Source of the DNA: an uncultured Clostridia bacterium
GTDB taxonomy: Bacteria; Bacillota_I; Bacilli_A; RF39; UBA660
Length of the DNA: 11,170 nt
Direction: 5' to 3'
NCBI GenBank assembly: GCA_948433815.1
Contig: CAOJDZ010000008.1
Coordinates: 1-11,170, forward strand
This document shows, piece after piece, positions 1 to 6,472 of the stretch (position 1 is its first letter; each line of letters starts with the position of its first letter). A program made the translations under genes and the position numbers. The notes under the pieces were generated by a model, which saw only the letters and a program-made list of their open reading frames with translations, had not been told where the DNA came from and made no database searches.

Positions 1-307
1 GTCAGTAATAACATACAAAATCTCTCTTGTAAACTGACTATATATATCATACAAGTTACTATGTAAGAATTCTTGTATTATTGCGAATAGACATATACAT
101 GTTAATAGTGAAAAACAAGATGAATATGGACTTTATGATGGAGATGAAGTTAGTGTTTTAGTGAGTGGTGACAGAGGTGGAAGACTTGATAAGGTTTTAG
201 TTAAAGCTAAAGAGAATTATAATTTAGAACTTCATTTGGATATGGATGAAGCTAATGCGATGGGTCTTAAAAATGGGGACGAAGTAGAAATAATTAAAGG
301 AGAATAG
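1..307 (+). CDS. pduL: Phosphate propanoyltransferase (PduL family), C-terminal part, frame broken
   Basis: This is the 3' part of a PduL-type phosphate acyltransferase gene, cut by the window edge. The family exchanges acyl-CoA and acyl-phosphate and is an alternative to Pta. From base 65 the frame gives KNSCIIANRHIHVN, which carries the second metal-binding RHIH motif. It continues with YGLYDGDEV, GDRGGRLDKVLV and LHLDMDEANAMGLKNGDEVEI, the usual C-terminal barrel and ending, and stops at TAG 305-307. The downstream frame has a stop at 35-37. The reading frame starting at base 1 is open through ...LTIYIIQVTM to 63 and meets TAA at 64-66. Removing one T near 64 joins the two into QVTM-KNSCII, as the family expects, so I infer a one-base frameshift. 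Residues before this point resemble the family poorly, so further errors or decay are possible. Family call firm; intactness unknown. Confidence 0.72.
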
Positions 308-309
308 TT

Positions 310-1390
310 ATGGATAAGAAAAATTTAAAAAATATATTAGAAGAATTTAAAGAAAAAACAGAATCTTTTAGGAGGTCACTTTGACTACGACAATAAGAAA
401 GAAAGAATTTTGTTATTAGAAAAAGAGAGTAGGGATGAGAGCTTTTGGAATAGGGAAGACTCAAGTGAAGTTATGAGTGAAATATCTAGTCTAAAATCTA
501 GTGTTTCATTATTTGATTTGACTAATAATATGATTGAAGACGATTTAATTCTTATAGATATGGACTTGAGTGATAATGATTATAAGGAAATAGAAAAGGA
601 TATTAGTGTTATAGAAAAAAACATAGAAACTCTTAAAACGGAAATTTTATTATCTGGTGAATTTGATAGAAATAATGCATATATTGAAATTCATAGTGGG
701 GCTGGGGGTACTGAGAGTAATGATTGGGCTAATATGATTAAAAGAATGTATGTTAGATATCTTGAAAAAAATAATTATAAATACGAGATTATTAGTGAAC
801 AGCCTGGTGAAGAAGTTGGTATTAAAGGTGTTTTTATACATGTTAAAGGTTTGAATTCTTTTGGGTTTTTAAAAGGGGAAACTGGGGTTCATCGTTTAGT
901 TAGAATTAGTCCTTTTGATTCAAATAAAAGAAGGCATACTTCATTTGCATCTGTTTTGGTTACACCTGAGATTAATACTAAAGTAGAAATAGATGTTAAA
1001 GAAGAAGATTTAAGAATAGATGTTTTTAGAAGTAGTGGAGCTGGGGGACAGAGTGTTAATACTACAGATTCGGCAGTTAGAATTACTCATATTCCTACTA
1101 ATATAGTTGTAACTTGTCAAAATGAGAGAAGTCAAATTAAGAATAAAGAGAAAGCTTTAGAGATTCTAAAGGGCAAATTATTTTTATTAGAAAAACAAAC
1201 AATAGATGAAAAAATTAATGCTTTAAAAGGTTCTGTTATGGATGTTAATTTTGGAAGTCAAATAAGAAACTATGTGATGCAACCATATAATCTGGTTAAA
1301 GATTTAAGAACTGGTATTGAGACTAGCGATGTGAGTGGTGTATTGGACGGAGACATTAATTTATTTTTAGAGGCTTATATTAGAAGTTGA
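310..1390 (+). CDS. prfB: Peptide chain release factor 2 (RF2), with programmed +1 frameshift
   Basis: RF2 recognises UAA and UGA stop codons and triggers peptidyl-tRNA hydrolysis on the ribosome. The gene starts at ATG 310, behind AAAGGAG at 296-302, two bases after pduL. It reads 24 codons to CTT 379-381 and meets in-frame TGA 382-384. A +1 shift that skips base 382 continues from GAC 383 to TGA 1388-1390. The joined protein has 359 residues, normal for RF2. Domains in order: N-terminal helical domain; the GAGGTES segment near residue 130; the RF2 codon-reading SPF tripeptide at 200-202 within RISPFDSNKRRHTSF; and catalytic GGQ at 245-247, followed by [16 protein letters not shown]. Ending on TGA fits RF2 autoregulation. 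PrmC, encoded in this window, is the expected methylase of the GGQ glutamine. Identification is essentially certain. Ignoring the shift would give a false start near 410. Confidence 0.97.
370..385 (+). promoter_or_regulatory. RF2 programmed +1 ribosomal frameshift site
   Basis: The sequence reads AGGAGG (370-375), TCA, CTT (379-381), TGA (382-384), C. These are all the elements of the known bacterial prfB recoding site: an internal Shine-Dalgarno sequence three bases before the slippery CTT, then a poorly terminating UGA-C. When RF2 is scarce the ribosome slips from CTT onto the overlapping TTT, skips one base and continues in the frame beginning GAC at 383. When RF2 is plentiful it terminates after a 24-residue peptide. 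The site therefore forms an autoregulatory loop. Confidence 0.96.
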
Positions 1391-1399
1391 ATTAGATAT

Positions 1400-1426
1400 A
1401 AAAAAACACTATTTTAATTAGTGTTT
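1400..1426 (-). terminator. Rho-independent terminator of the ABC exporter gene
   Basis: AAACACTA (1404-1411) and TAGTGTTT (1419-1426) form an 8-bp stem with a seven-base loop. Read on the minus strand, the hairpin ends in a run of T residues (complement of the A run at 1400-1406), as expected for termination of leftward transcription from the ABC gene. It may also slow rightward transcription from prfB, ahead of the second hairpin at 1430-1445. Confidence 0.75.
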
Positions 1427-1429
1427 ATG

Positions 1430-1450
1430 AGAGTTATTAAACTCTTTTTT
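1430..1450 (+). terminator. Rho-independent terminator of prfB
   Basis: On the plus strand AGAGTT (1430-1435) and AACTCT (1440-1445) pair around a four-base ATTA loop and run directly into six T residues (1445-1450). It lies about 40 bases after the prfB stop. Its T tract touches the stop codon of the convergent ABC gene (1449-1451). Confidence 0.75.
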
Positions 1451-3200
1451 ATTTACTTGTCTCTAAATCTTTTTCGTATAAGTGTCTATAGAATTCACAT
1501 TTTTTTAATAATTCTTTATGAGTTCCACTGTCTACGACTTTTCCCTCATCAACTACAAATATTTTATCACTATCTACTACAGTTGATAATCTGTGAGCAA
1601 TTATAAGTATTGTGTATTCACCTTTCATATTACGTATAGCTTGTTGTATTTCATTTTGGGTTTCATTATCAAGTGCGCTTGTTGCTTCATCAAATAGTAT
1701 TATTTCTGTTTTAGTTAAAAGGGCTCTTGCGATGGCTATTTTTTGTTTTTGACCTCCAGATAAAATTACTCCATTTTCTCCTAGAATAGTGTTATATTTT
1801 TTTGGAAGGGACATTATATAATCGTCTATACATGCCATTTTACAAGCTTCTCTTATTTCTTTCATGGTTGCATTGTCTTTCGCTAGTTGAAGATTTTCTT
1901 TAATTGAAAAGTTAAATATATATGGATTTTGAGTAATTATTGACATGTTATTTCTAATAGAATCGCAAGTTAAATCATTAATATTGTGTTTATCTAAATA
2001 TATATTTCCTGAATCTGCGTGATATAGTTTAGTTATTAAACTAAATATAGTCGATTTACCGACACCACTTTTACCTACAAATGCTACTGTTTCATTTGGT
2101 TTGATTTCAAAATTTAATTTATTTAATACCTTTTTATTTTTATCATATCCAAATATTATATTTTTAAATTTAATATTTCCTTCTAGTTTATTTACTTCAG
2201 TATTACCAAATGTCTCTTTTTTAAATTTATGATTATCTATTACTTCAAATATTCTATTAGCGGCTAGGGCAAATTTTTTATTATATTCAAGTAAGTTTAC
2301 TACGCCAATAAGTAGATTTTTAACTTTTGATTGATAATTGTATATTATTACAAATGTAGGTATAGTTATTAGGTTGTTATTATATAAAAATATCCCAAAT
2401 AGTATTAAGGCAAAATCACTTATTCCTCTAAAATAATTTTCTAACGTAAAATATGATCTGTGAACATTTAAATTTTTGCTTTCTTCATTAGCTGCATCTT
2501 TTATTTTTGCCATAGTTTTTTCTAATACATTATTAGAAGCATTTAAAACTTTGATATCTCTTATTCCTCTTATTATTTCACTAGTAAGACTTGTCTTTTT
2601 TTCTTGTAAAACTTTTAAGTCTTTTTCAATTTCATATTGTCTTCTTAGTCTCTTTTTATTTATTGCAAAAATTATAAGAGAAACTATTACAGCATATATA
2701 AATAGATATTTATTTAAAATAAAGATTGCGACTAGTACACCTAAATTAGATATAACATATGACATCCAGTAAGAGTATTCCATGAATACTCCTGATATTT
2801 CTTTGGTATCATTATTTAATCTGTCAATAAATAGTCCTGTTGTTGATTTATCTATCTCACTTATTTCTATTTTTAAAGTTTCTCTAGCAATTGCGACTTG
2901 TAAGTCGACTAAAGTTTTTAGATATATTTTGTAATAAAAGTATCCTTTAAGATATCCTAAAGTATAAGCTACCATATCTATTATAAAGACAGCAAGTGCA
3001 GAAAATACTAATTGATTCATTAAGCCATTTGTAAGATTTAAAATTATTTTAGCAGAGATTAGAGGTAGTATAGCACTTATTATTCCTTCAGTAATACTTA
3101 CGAGTAGATAACCAATTAAGTTAAATCTACTTGTTTTAATATATTTCCATAAACGTTTTATGTTTTTTAATAGATTTATTTTTTGTGTTTTTCTTTTCAT
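1449..3200 (-). CDS. ABC transporter, exporter type, fused membrane and ATPase domains
   Basis: This is a half-transporter of the ABC exporter class (583 residues) that must pair with itself or another half. The N-terminal part (about 25-300) has the membrane helices, with hydrophobic stretches near 28-58, 65-85, 145-180 and 255-290, typical of the type I exporter fold. The ATPase domain (about 340-583) has every motif: Walker A GKSGVGKST 376-384, Q-loop Gln424, signature LSGGQ 480-484, Walker B ILFDE 501-505 and switch His536. It should therefore be an active ATPase. The start is ATG 3198-3200 behind AGGTGA. It has its own promoter just upstream. No partner half is adjacent, so a homodimer is the simplest reading. 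The substrate cannot be read from the sequence; lipid, drug or peptide export are all possible. It is the last gene of the leftward block and has its own terminator. Confidence 0.9.
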   Translation of the reverse strand: MKRKTQKINLLKNIKRLWKYIKTSRFNLIGYLLVSITEGIISAILPLISAKIILNLTNGLMNQLVFSALAVFIIDMVAYTLGYLKGYFYYKIYLKTLVDLQVAIARETLKIEISEIDKSTTGLFIDRLNNDTKEISGVFMEYSYWMSYVISNLGVLVAIFILNKYLFIYAVIVSLIIFAINKKRLRRQYEIEKDLKVLQEKKTSLTSEIIRGIRDIKVLNASNNVLEKTMAKIKDAANEESKNLNVHRSYFTLENYFRGISDFALILFGIFLYNNNLITIPTFVIIYNYQSKVKNLLIGVVNLLEYNKKFALAANRIFEVIDNHKFKKETFGNTEVNKLEGNIKFKNIIFGYDKNKKVLNKLNFEIKPNETVAFVGKSGVGKSTIFSLITKLYHADSGNIYLDKHNINDLTCDSIRNNMSIITQNPYIFNFSIKENLQLAKDNATMKEIREACKMACIDDYIMSLPKKYNTILGENGVILSGGQKQKIAIARALLTKTEIILFDEATSALDNETQNEIQQAIRNMKGEYTILIIAHRLSTVVDSDKIFVVDEGKVVDSGTHKELLKKCEFYRHLYEKDLETSK

Positions 3201-3222
3201 GACTTCACCTAATTTCGCTTTA

Positions 3223-3251
3223 ATGATAGCAAAGCCGGTCTTTTAAGTCAA
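3223..3251 (-). promoter_or_regulatory. Sigma-A promoter of the ABC exporter gene
   Basis: On the minus strand TTGACT (3246-3251, -35) is followed by a 17-base spacer and TATCAT (3223-3228, -10), close to the TTGACA/TATAAT consensus. It lies in the 60-base gap after the SGNH gene, and the AGGTGA ribosome binding site follows about 15 bases downstream. The spacer holds AAAGACCGGCTTT, a short dyad with GC content unusual for this region, which could be an operator. The ABC gene is therefore probably transcribed independently of the genes upstream of it. Confidence 0.7.
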
Positions 3252-3260
3252 TAAAATTTA

Positions 3261-3983
3261 TTAATCCAATTCTTCTATTATTTCTTCTGCGATATAGTTA
3301 TATCCTTCTAGTGACGGAAATGCGTGATTAGGATTTGGTAAGTAATTACTTTTTTTCTTAAATTTATCATGAATGGATATATAGTGAATCTTGTGATTTT
3401 TTTCTATTTCTTTTAGTTTTATATCTAAATAGTTAAATATACTATCTAATTTAGATTCGCTAGCATCATCTTCAAATAACGGATTATAGTAGCCTATAAG
3501 ATAAATTTCTGTTTTCTTTATTTTTTTCATTTCATTTATGAGTTCATCAATTTCTTTTGTCATTTCATCAATAAAATCAAAAAGTTTTTGGCTATTTAGT
3601 TTATAAAGTTCATAATTAGATCTTAATTTACTAAAGAGTTCTTCGCTTCCTATAGATATGGTTATTAGTTCTGCTTCTTTTATTGCTCGTGTAAAAGTTT
3701 TGCCTCCTTGAGATTCTGCGTTTTTGATTTTGGTTAGCAGGTCTTTAATTCTTAAATCTTCTTCTATAAATTCTTTATTTATTTTTACTTCGTTATTGTG
3801 TTCTTTTAAATAATCATAAACAAAATCTGTATAGCTTTGTCCATAGGTATCAAATGGGGTGTGACCTTTGGCTAAATCGTCTCCAATTGCTAAATAAGTA
3901 AATTCTTCTTTGTAAGTGAAATTATAAATTAGATATACTGCGACTAATGCAAGAAAAAATATTACAAGTTTTTTCTTTTTCAT
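3261..3983 (-). CDS. Membrane-anchored SGNH/GDSL-hydrolase-like protein, catalytic residues degenerate
   Basis: This 240-residue protein has a basic start and one hydrophobic helix (about 6-23), so it is probably anchored and faces outward. The rest has the layout of an SGNH/GDSL hydrolase: YLAIGDDLAKG near 30-40 sits where block I (GDS) belongs, LITISIGSEEL near 106-116 matches block III, and NHAFPSLEGYNYIAEEI near the end matches block V. The usual nucleophile Ser is Asp (GDD, 34-36), the block III Asn-Asp pair is absent, and the D-x-x-H-P of block V reads N-H-A-F-P. An ordinary esterase mechanism is therefore doubtful. The start chosen is the ATG at 3981-3983, nine bases after GAGG; the ATG at 3990-3992 directly abuts GAGG. 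It lies 21 bases after murA, so a role in the cell envelope is a reasonable guess. Fold call moderate; function unknown. Confidence 0.7.
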   Translation of the reverse strand: MKKKKLVIFFLALVAVYLIYNFTYKEEFTYLAIGDDLAKGHTPFDTYGQSYTDFVYDYLKEHNNEVKINKEFIEEDLRIKDLLTKIKNAESQGGKTFTRAIKEAELITISIGSEELFSKLRSNYELYKLNSQKLFDFIDEMTKEIDELINEMKKIKKTEIYLIGYYNPLFEDDASESKLDSIFNYLDIKLKEIEKNHKIHYISIHDKFKKKSNYLPNPNHAFPSLEGYNYIAEEIIEELD

Positions 3984-3992
3984 TTTTATCAT

Positions 3993-3996
3993 CCTC
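3993..3996 (-). promoter_or_regulatory. Ribosome binding site deciding the start of the SGNH-like gene
   Basis: GAGG on the minus strand lies nine bases before the ATG at 3981-3983 but directly touches the upstream in-frame ATG at 3990-3992. The spacing favours the inner ATG, which removes three residues from the longest reading frame. Confidence 0.55.
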
Positions 3997-4004
3997 GTAA
4001 TATT

Positions 4005-5255
4005 TTACTCAATTATTTCTATTTTAGCACCTACATTAGTTAATTTTTCTACAATGTCTTCATATCCTCTTAAAATAAGTGATATGTTATCCAATATTGT
4101 TTCACCATCTGCGATTAGTCCAGCTAGAAGTAGGGCGGCTCCTCCTCTTAAATCAGGAACATATAATTCAGCTCCATGAAGTGGTGTTTTTCCAATTACT
4201 TTTAATATATTGCCAGAAGAAGTAGTATTTGCTCCCATTTCTTTTAATAAACCTGCGCTTATGTATCTAGACTCATATATCGTTTCAGTTATAGTAGACT
4301 CACCTTTAGCTTGAGTTAAAAGCACAGTAAATGGTTGTTGCGCGTCAGTTGGAAAGCCTGGATAAACTTGTGTGGTTATATTAGTAGCTTTTGGATTTTG
4401 ACATTTTGATAAGGTTATTTCTGTTTCATTTGCGGTAAATTCTACTCCTACATCTTTTAGTTTAATTAAAATAGCATTAATGTGATCTTTTATTAATCCT
4501 TTGATTGTTAAGTTATCTCCAGCTAGTGCGCCTAATATTACATAAGTTGCTGCCTCAATTCTGTCTGGGAATACTTCTGTTACACCATTATCAATTTCTT
4601 TATTTCCTTCAATTATTATCGTACTAGTTCCTGCGCCTGTTATTTTACATCCCATGCTTATTAAGAAAGATGCTACATTTACTATTTCTGGTTCTCTTGC
4701 GGCATTTTCTATAATAGTTTCGCCTTCAGCACCAGTTGCGGCTAACATCAAATTAATAGTAGCTCCTACACTTGCGAAGTCTAAATAAATTCTTGTTCCT
4801 ATTAATTTTTCTGCATGAATTATATATTTATTTCTTATTAGTTCTACTTTTGCACCTAAAGCCTCGAAACCTTTAATATGTAAGTCTATCGGTCTTGCAC
4901 CTATAACACATCCACCTGGAAATGATATTTCTACATGTTTAAATCTTGAAAGTAGAGTTCCCATAAAATAGTATGATGCTCTCATTTGTTCACTTAATTC
5001 TTCTGGTATTGGAGCATTTTTTAAATTCGTTGTATCAATTATTATTTCATCTTCTATAACATTATAATCACAATTTAATACTTTTAAAATTTTTAATAAG
5101 TATTCTATGTCTCTAATTTTTGGTACTTTAAATATCGTACTTTTAGTCTTACATAGTAATGCAGCGGGTAGTAATGCTACTGCACTGTTTTTTGCTCCAC
5201 TAATTTCTATTGTTCCACTTAATAAATTTCCACCTGTTACTTTTAATTTTGGCAT
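4005..5255 (-). CDS. murA: UDP-N-acetylglucosamine 1-carboxyvinyltransferase (MurA)
   Basis: MurA transfers enolpyruvate from phosphoenolpyruvate to UDP-GlcNAc, the first committed cytoplasmic step of peptidoglycan synthesis. At 416 residues the protein is full length. Visible active-site residues are Lys22-Asn23 in ISGAKNS; Cys116 in PGGCVIGARPIDLH, the Cys that PEP and fosfomycin modify; Asp304 in FPTDAQQP; Arg370 in DLRGGAA; and Arg396 in LRGYED. Each sits where the E. coli enzyme has its counterpart. Having Cys rather than Asp predicts the fosfomycin-sensitive type. The start ATG 5253-5255 is preceded by AGGAGG. It follows the mntP-like gene by 45 bases, with a 12-base palindrome in that gap. 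Many Gram-positive bacteria have two copies (murAA/murAB, or murA/murZ); which copy this is cannot be told from the window. Confidence 0.96.
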   Translation of the reverse strand: MPKLKVTGGNLLSGTIEISGAKNSAVALLPAALLCKTKSTIFKVPKIRDIEYLLKILKVLNCDYNVIEDEIIIDTTNLKNAPIPEELSEQMRASYYFMGTLLSRFKHVEISFPGGCVIGARPIDLHIKGFEALGAKVELIRNKYIIHAEKLIGTRIYLDFASVGATINLMLAATGAEGETIIENAAREPEIVNVASFLISMGCKITGAGTSTIIIEGNKEIDNGVTEVFPDRIEAATYVILGALAGDNLTIKGLIKDHINAILIKLKDVGVEFTANETEITLSKCQNPKATNITTQVYPGFPTDAQQPFTVLLTQAKGESTITETIYESRYISAGLLKEMGANTTSSGNILKVIGKTPLHGAELYVPDLRGGAALLLAGLIADGETILDNISLILRGYEDIVEKLTNVGAKIEIIE

Positions 5256-5271
5256 ATTTCCTCCTGAAACC

Positions 5272-5283
5272 TAACTATAGTTA
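5272..5283. repeat. 12-base perfect palindrome upstream of murA
   Basis: TAACTATAGTTA is a perfect palindrome lying six bases upstream of the murA AGGAGG site (on the minus strand) and containing TATAGT, a possible -10 element. No good -35 lies 17 bases before it. It could be a repressor operator or a weak promoter element. In such AT-rich DNA a palindrome of this size may also be chance. Confidence 0.35.
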
Positions 5284-5300
5284 ATAGTTTTTAATTACTT

Positions 5301-5831
5301 TTATTTTATAATGAAATAGATTATTGTAATGAATAACATTATAATACCTATTATTTTAGCATATTTATCTGCCTTTTGTGATAAATATTTACCTAATTTG
5401 AATCCTAAATATGTAAATGTGAATGATAAAGTACTAAAAATTATGGAACCTAGAAATATTTTATCTGTTATGAACTCAAGTCCTATACCTATAGAGAAAC
5501 TATCAAAAGATACAAGAGACGAGAAAATTAGTATGTTTATTAAAGATAAGTTGTGTTCAGTTGATTTTTCATTTAGAGATTTAATCATTTCAATAAGAAT
5601 TATTATTAAAACAGTTATTAATATGTATTTAGAATTTACGTGTATCATGTCTGTTAGGATATGGCCAATTGCTAAACCAAATAAAGGCATGATAAAGTGA
5701 AATATACCAACAGAAAGAGAAGTTATAAATATCTTTCTTTTAGATATATTAAGTAACCCATAAGCAAGAGATAAAGTAAAAGCATCTATACTTAGGGATA
5801 AACCAATTATAATCAATGTTATTATTTCCAA
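5301..5831 (-). CDS. mntP: Putative manganese efflux pump, MntP family
   Basis: This is a 176-residue, very hydrophobic membrane protein with about six helices arranged as two related halves. Each half begins with the family's acidic motif: GLSLSIDAFTLSLAYG (Asp16) and SLVSFDSFSIGIG (Asp110). The first half continues with IFHFIMPLFGLAIG, which matches the MntP pattern of a Phe/Gln-x-x-MP-x-x-G segment. MntP exports excess Mn2+. The start codon is TTG at 5829-5831, with AGGTGA six bases upstream and no better ATG available. It is 45 bases downstream of spoIIR, as mntP (ywlD) lies near spoIIR in B. subtilis, which supports MntP over the related YtaF sporulation protein. The gap is too short for a yybP-ykoY Mn riboswitch, so control must be from upstream or elsewhere. 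A lone TATAAT lies in the gap without a clear -35. Confidence 0.75.
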   Translation of the reverse strand: MEIITLIIIGLSLSIDAFTLSLAYGLLNISKRKIFITSLSVGIFHFIMPLFGLAIGHILTDMIHVNSKYILITVLIIILIEMIKSLNEKSTEHNLSLINILIFSSLVSFDSFSIGIGLEFITDKIFLGSIIFSTLSFTFTYLGFKLGKYLSQKADKYAKIIGIIMLFITIIYFIIK

Positions 5832-5837
5832 AAAATG

Positions 5838-5843
5838 TCACCT
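5838..5843 (-). promoter_or_regulatory. Ribosome binding site for the TTG start of the mntP-like gene
   Basis: AGGTGA on the minus strand is separated by six bases from TTG at 5829-5831. No in-frame ATG lies between this site and the conserved SIDAF segment, so TTG is the start. Confidence 0.65.
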
Positions 5844-5876
5844 ATTTAATTATAGATAACATTTCATTTTATATGC

Positions 5877-6398
5877 TTAATTAAAGAATTTTTTTATTAT
5901 TTCACCTATGAAACAACTATATTCTACATCATCGCTTTCTTCTGCTTCAATAAGACATAATGGAGGGAATAAAACACACCAATAGTTGTCTCCTTTAGAT
6001 TCTCCTATTTCTATTACCATAGACTCGTAGTTTCCTTCTTCATATTTTACTCCTTTATATGTTTTTTCTGGAAAGTAATTCATACCGAACTTTATTTTAT
6101 AAGGCTTATTATATTTTTCATTTTCAAATAAGTTATCTATTTTTTCTTCAATTATGGGTATGCCTGAGATTATATTATCTCTTGATTCTTCGATGTTGTT
6201 TGATTTTTCTATATCATTTATTACATTATTTATTTCTTCTTTTACTTTTTCTTTCATATGTAAGTCTTCTAAAGTGTTACTGTTAGGTATAATTCTAAAT
6301 CTTATTGAGTCTTTTGGTACTACTATGTAATCATCTGTGTTTGTATTATACATAAAGAGTAGAGAGAGACTTGCTAGTAGTATTAATGTTTTTTTCAT
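5877..6398 (-). CDS. spoIIR: Stage II sporulation protein R (SpoIIR)
   Basis: SpoIIR is the secreted forespore protein that activates the SpoIIGA protease in the mother cell membrane, which then processes pro-sigma-E. The 173-residue protein has a signal-like helix (KKTLILLASLSLLFMY, 2-17), then SIRFRIIPNSNTLEDLHMKEKVKEEI (31-56), matching the family's IRxRVIANSD-x-x-x-DQ segment. The conserved core YEEGNYESMVIEIGESKGDNYWCVLFPPLCLIE (119-151) includes the WCVLFPPLC hallmark. I chose the ATG at 6396-6398 because it places the signal helix at the N-terminus. The longer frame begins with TTG at 6455, without a ribosome binding site, and adds 19 unlikely residues. The nearest AAAGG (6413-6417) is a long 14 bases away and half buried in a hairpin. 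It sits between prmC and mntP. Its presence suggests endospore formation or recent loss of it. Confidence 0.92.
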   Translation of the reverse strand: MKKTLILLASLSLLFMYNTNTDDYIVVPKDSIRFRIIPNSNTLEDLHMKEKVKEEINNVINDIEKSNNIEESRDNIISGIPIIEEKIDNLFENEKYNKPYKIKFGMNYFPEKTYKGVKYEEGNYESMVIEIGESKGDNYWCVLFPPLCLIEAEESDDVEYSCFIGEIIKKFFN

Positions 6399-6405
6399 TA
6401 TTTTA

Positions 6406-6438
6406 AAACCAACCTTTCTAATTAATATTGGTTGGTTT
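6406..6438 (-). promoter_or_regulatory. Hairpin in the spoIIR leader, overlapping its ribosome binding site
   Basis: AAACCAACC (6430-6438 as read on the minus strand) and GGTTGGTTT (6406-6414) form a perfect 9-bp stem with a 15-base loop, in the gap between prmC and spoIIR. The only purine-rich ribosome binding sequence, AAAGG (6413-6417), has its GG inside the stem, so folding could limit translation. Only four T residues follow the stem on the minus strand, too few for a strong terminator. On the plus strand a run of seven T residues follows shortly after (ATTC then T7), but no plus-strand gene needs ending here. Confidence 0.55.
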
Positions 6439-6472
6439 ATTCTTTTTTTATTCAATTTAATTTATTTTTAAT

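Noticed and set aside
49..78. Inverted repeat ATACAAG/CTTGTAT as a recombination or regulatory site
   Set aside because: It sits within the pduL coding region, is only 7 bp, and lies in a stretch whose sequence quality is doubtful.
2476..2772. Plus-strand frame of 98 residues within the ABC exporter gene
   Set aside because: It is an antisense shadow of the membrane domain, which is clearly coding on the minus strand.
5329..5700. Plus-strand frame of 123 residues opposite the mntP-like gene
   Set aside because: It is fully antisense to a convincing membrane protein gene, and the translated sequence shows no family resemblance.
5832..5876. Manganese riboswitch (yybP-ykoY type) ahead of the mntP-like gene
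   Set aside because: The gap is only 45 bases, far too short, and shows none of the paired conserved loops.
6406..6438. Hairpin before spoIIR as a rho-independent terminator of the prfA-prmC transcript
   Set aside because: Only four T residues follow on the minus strand, and the loop is long. The T-rich side faces the plus strand, where there is no gene to end.
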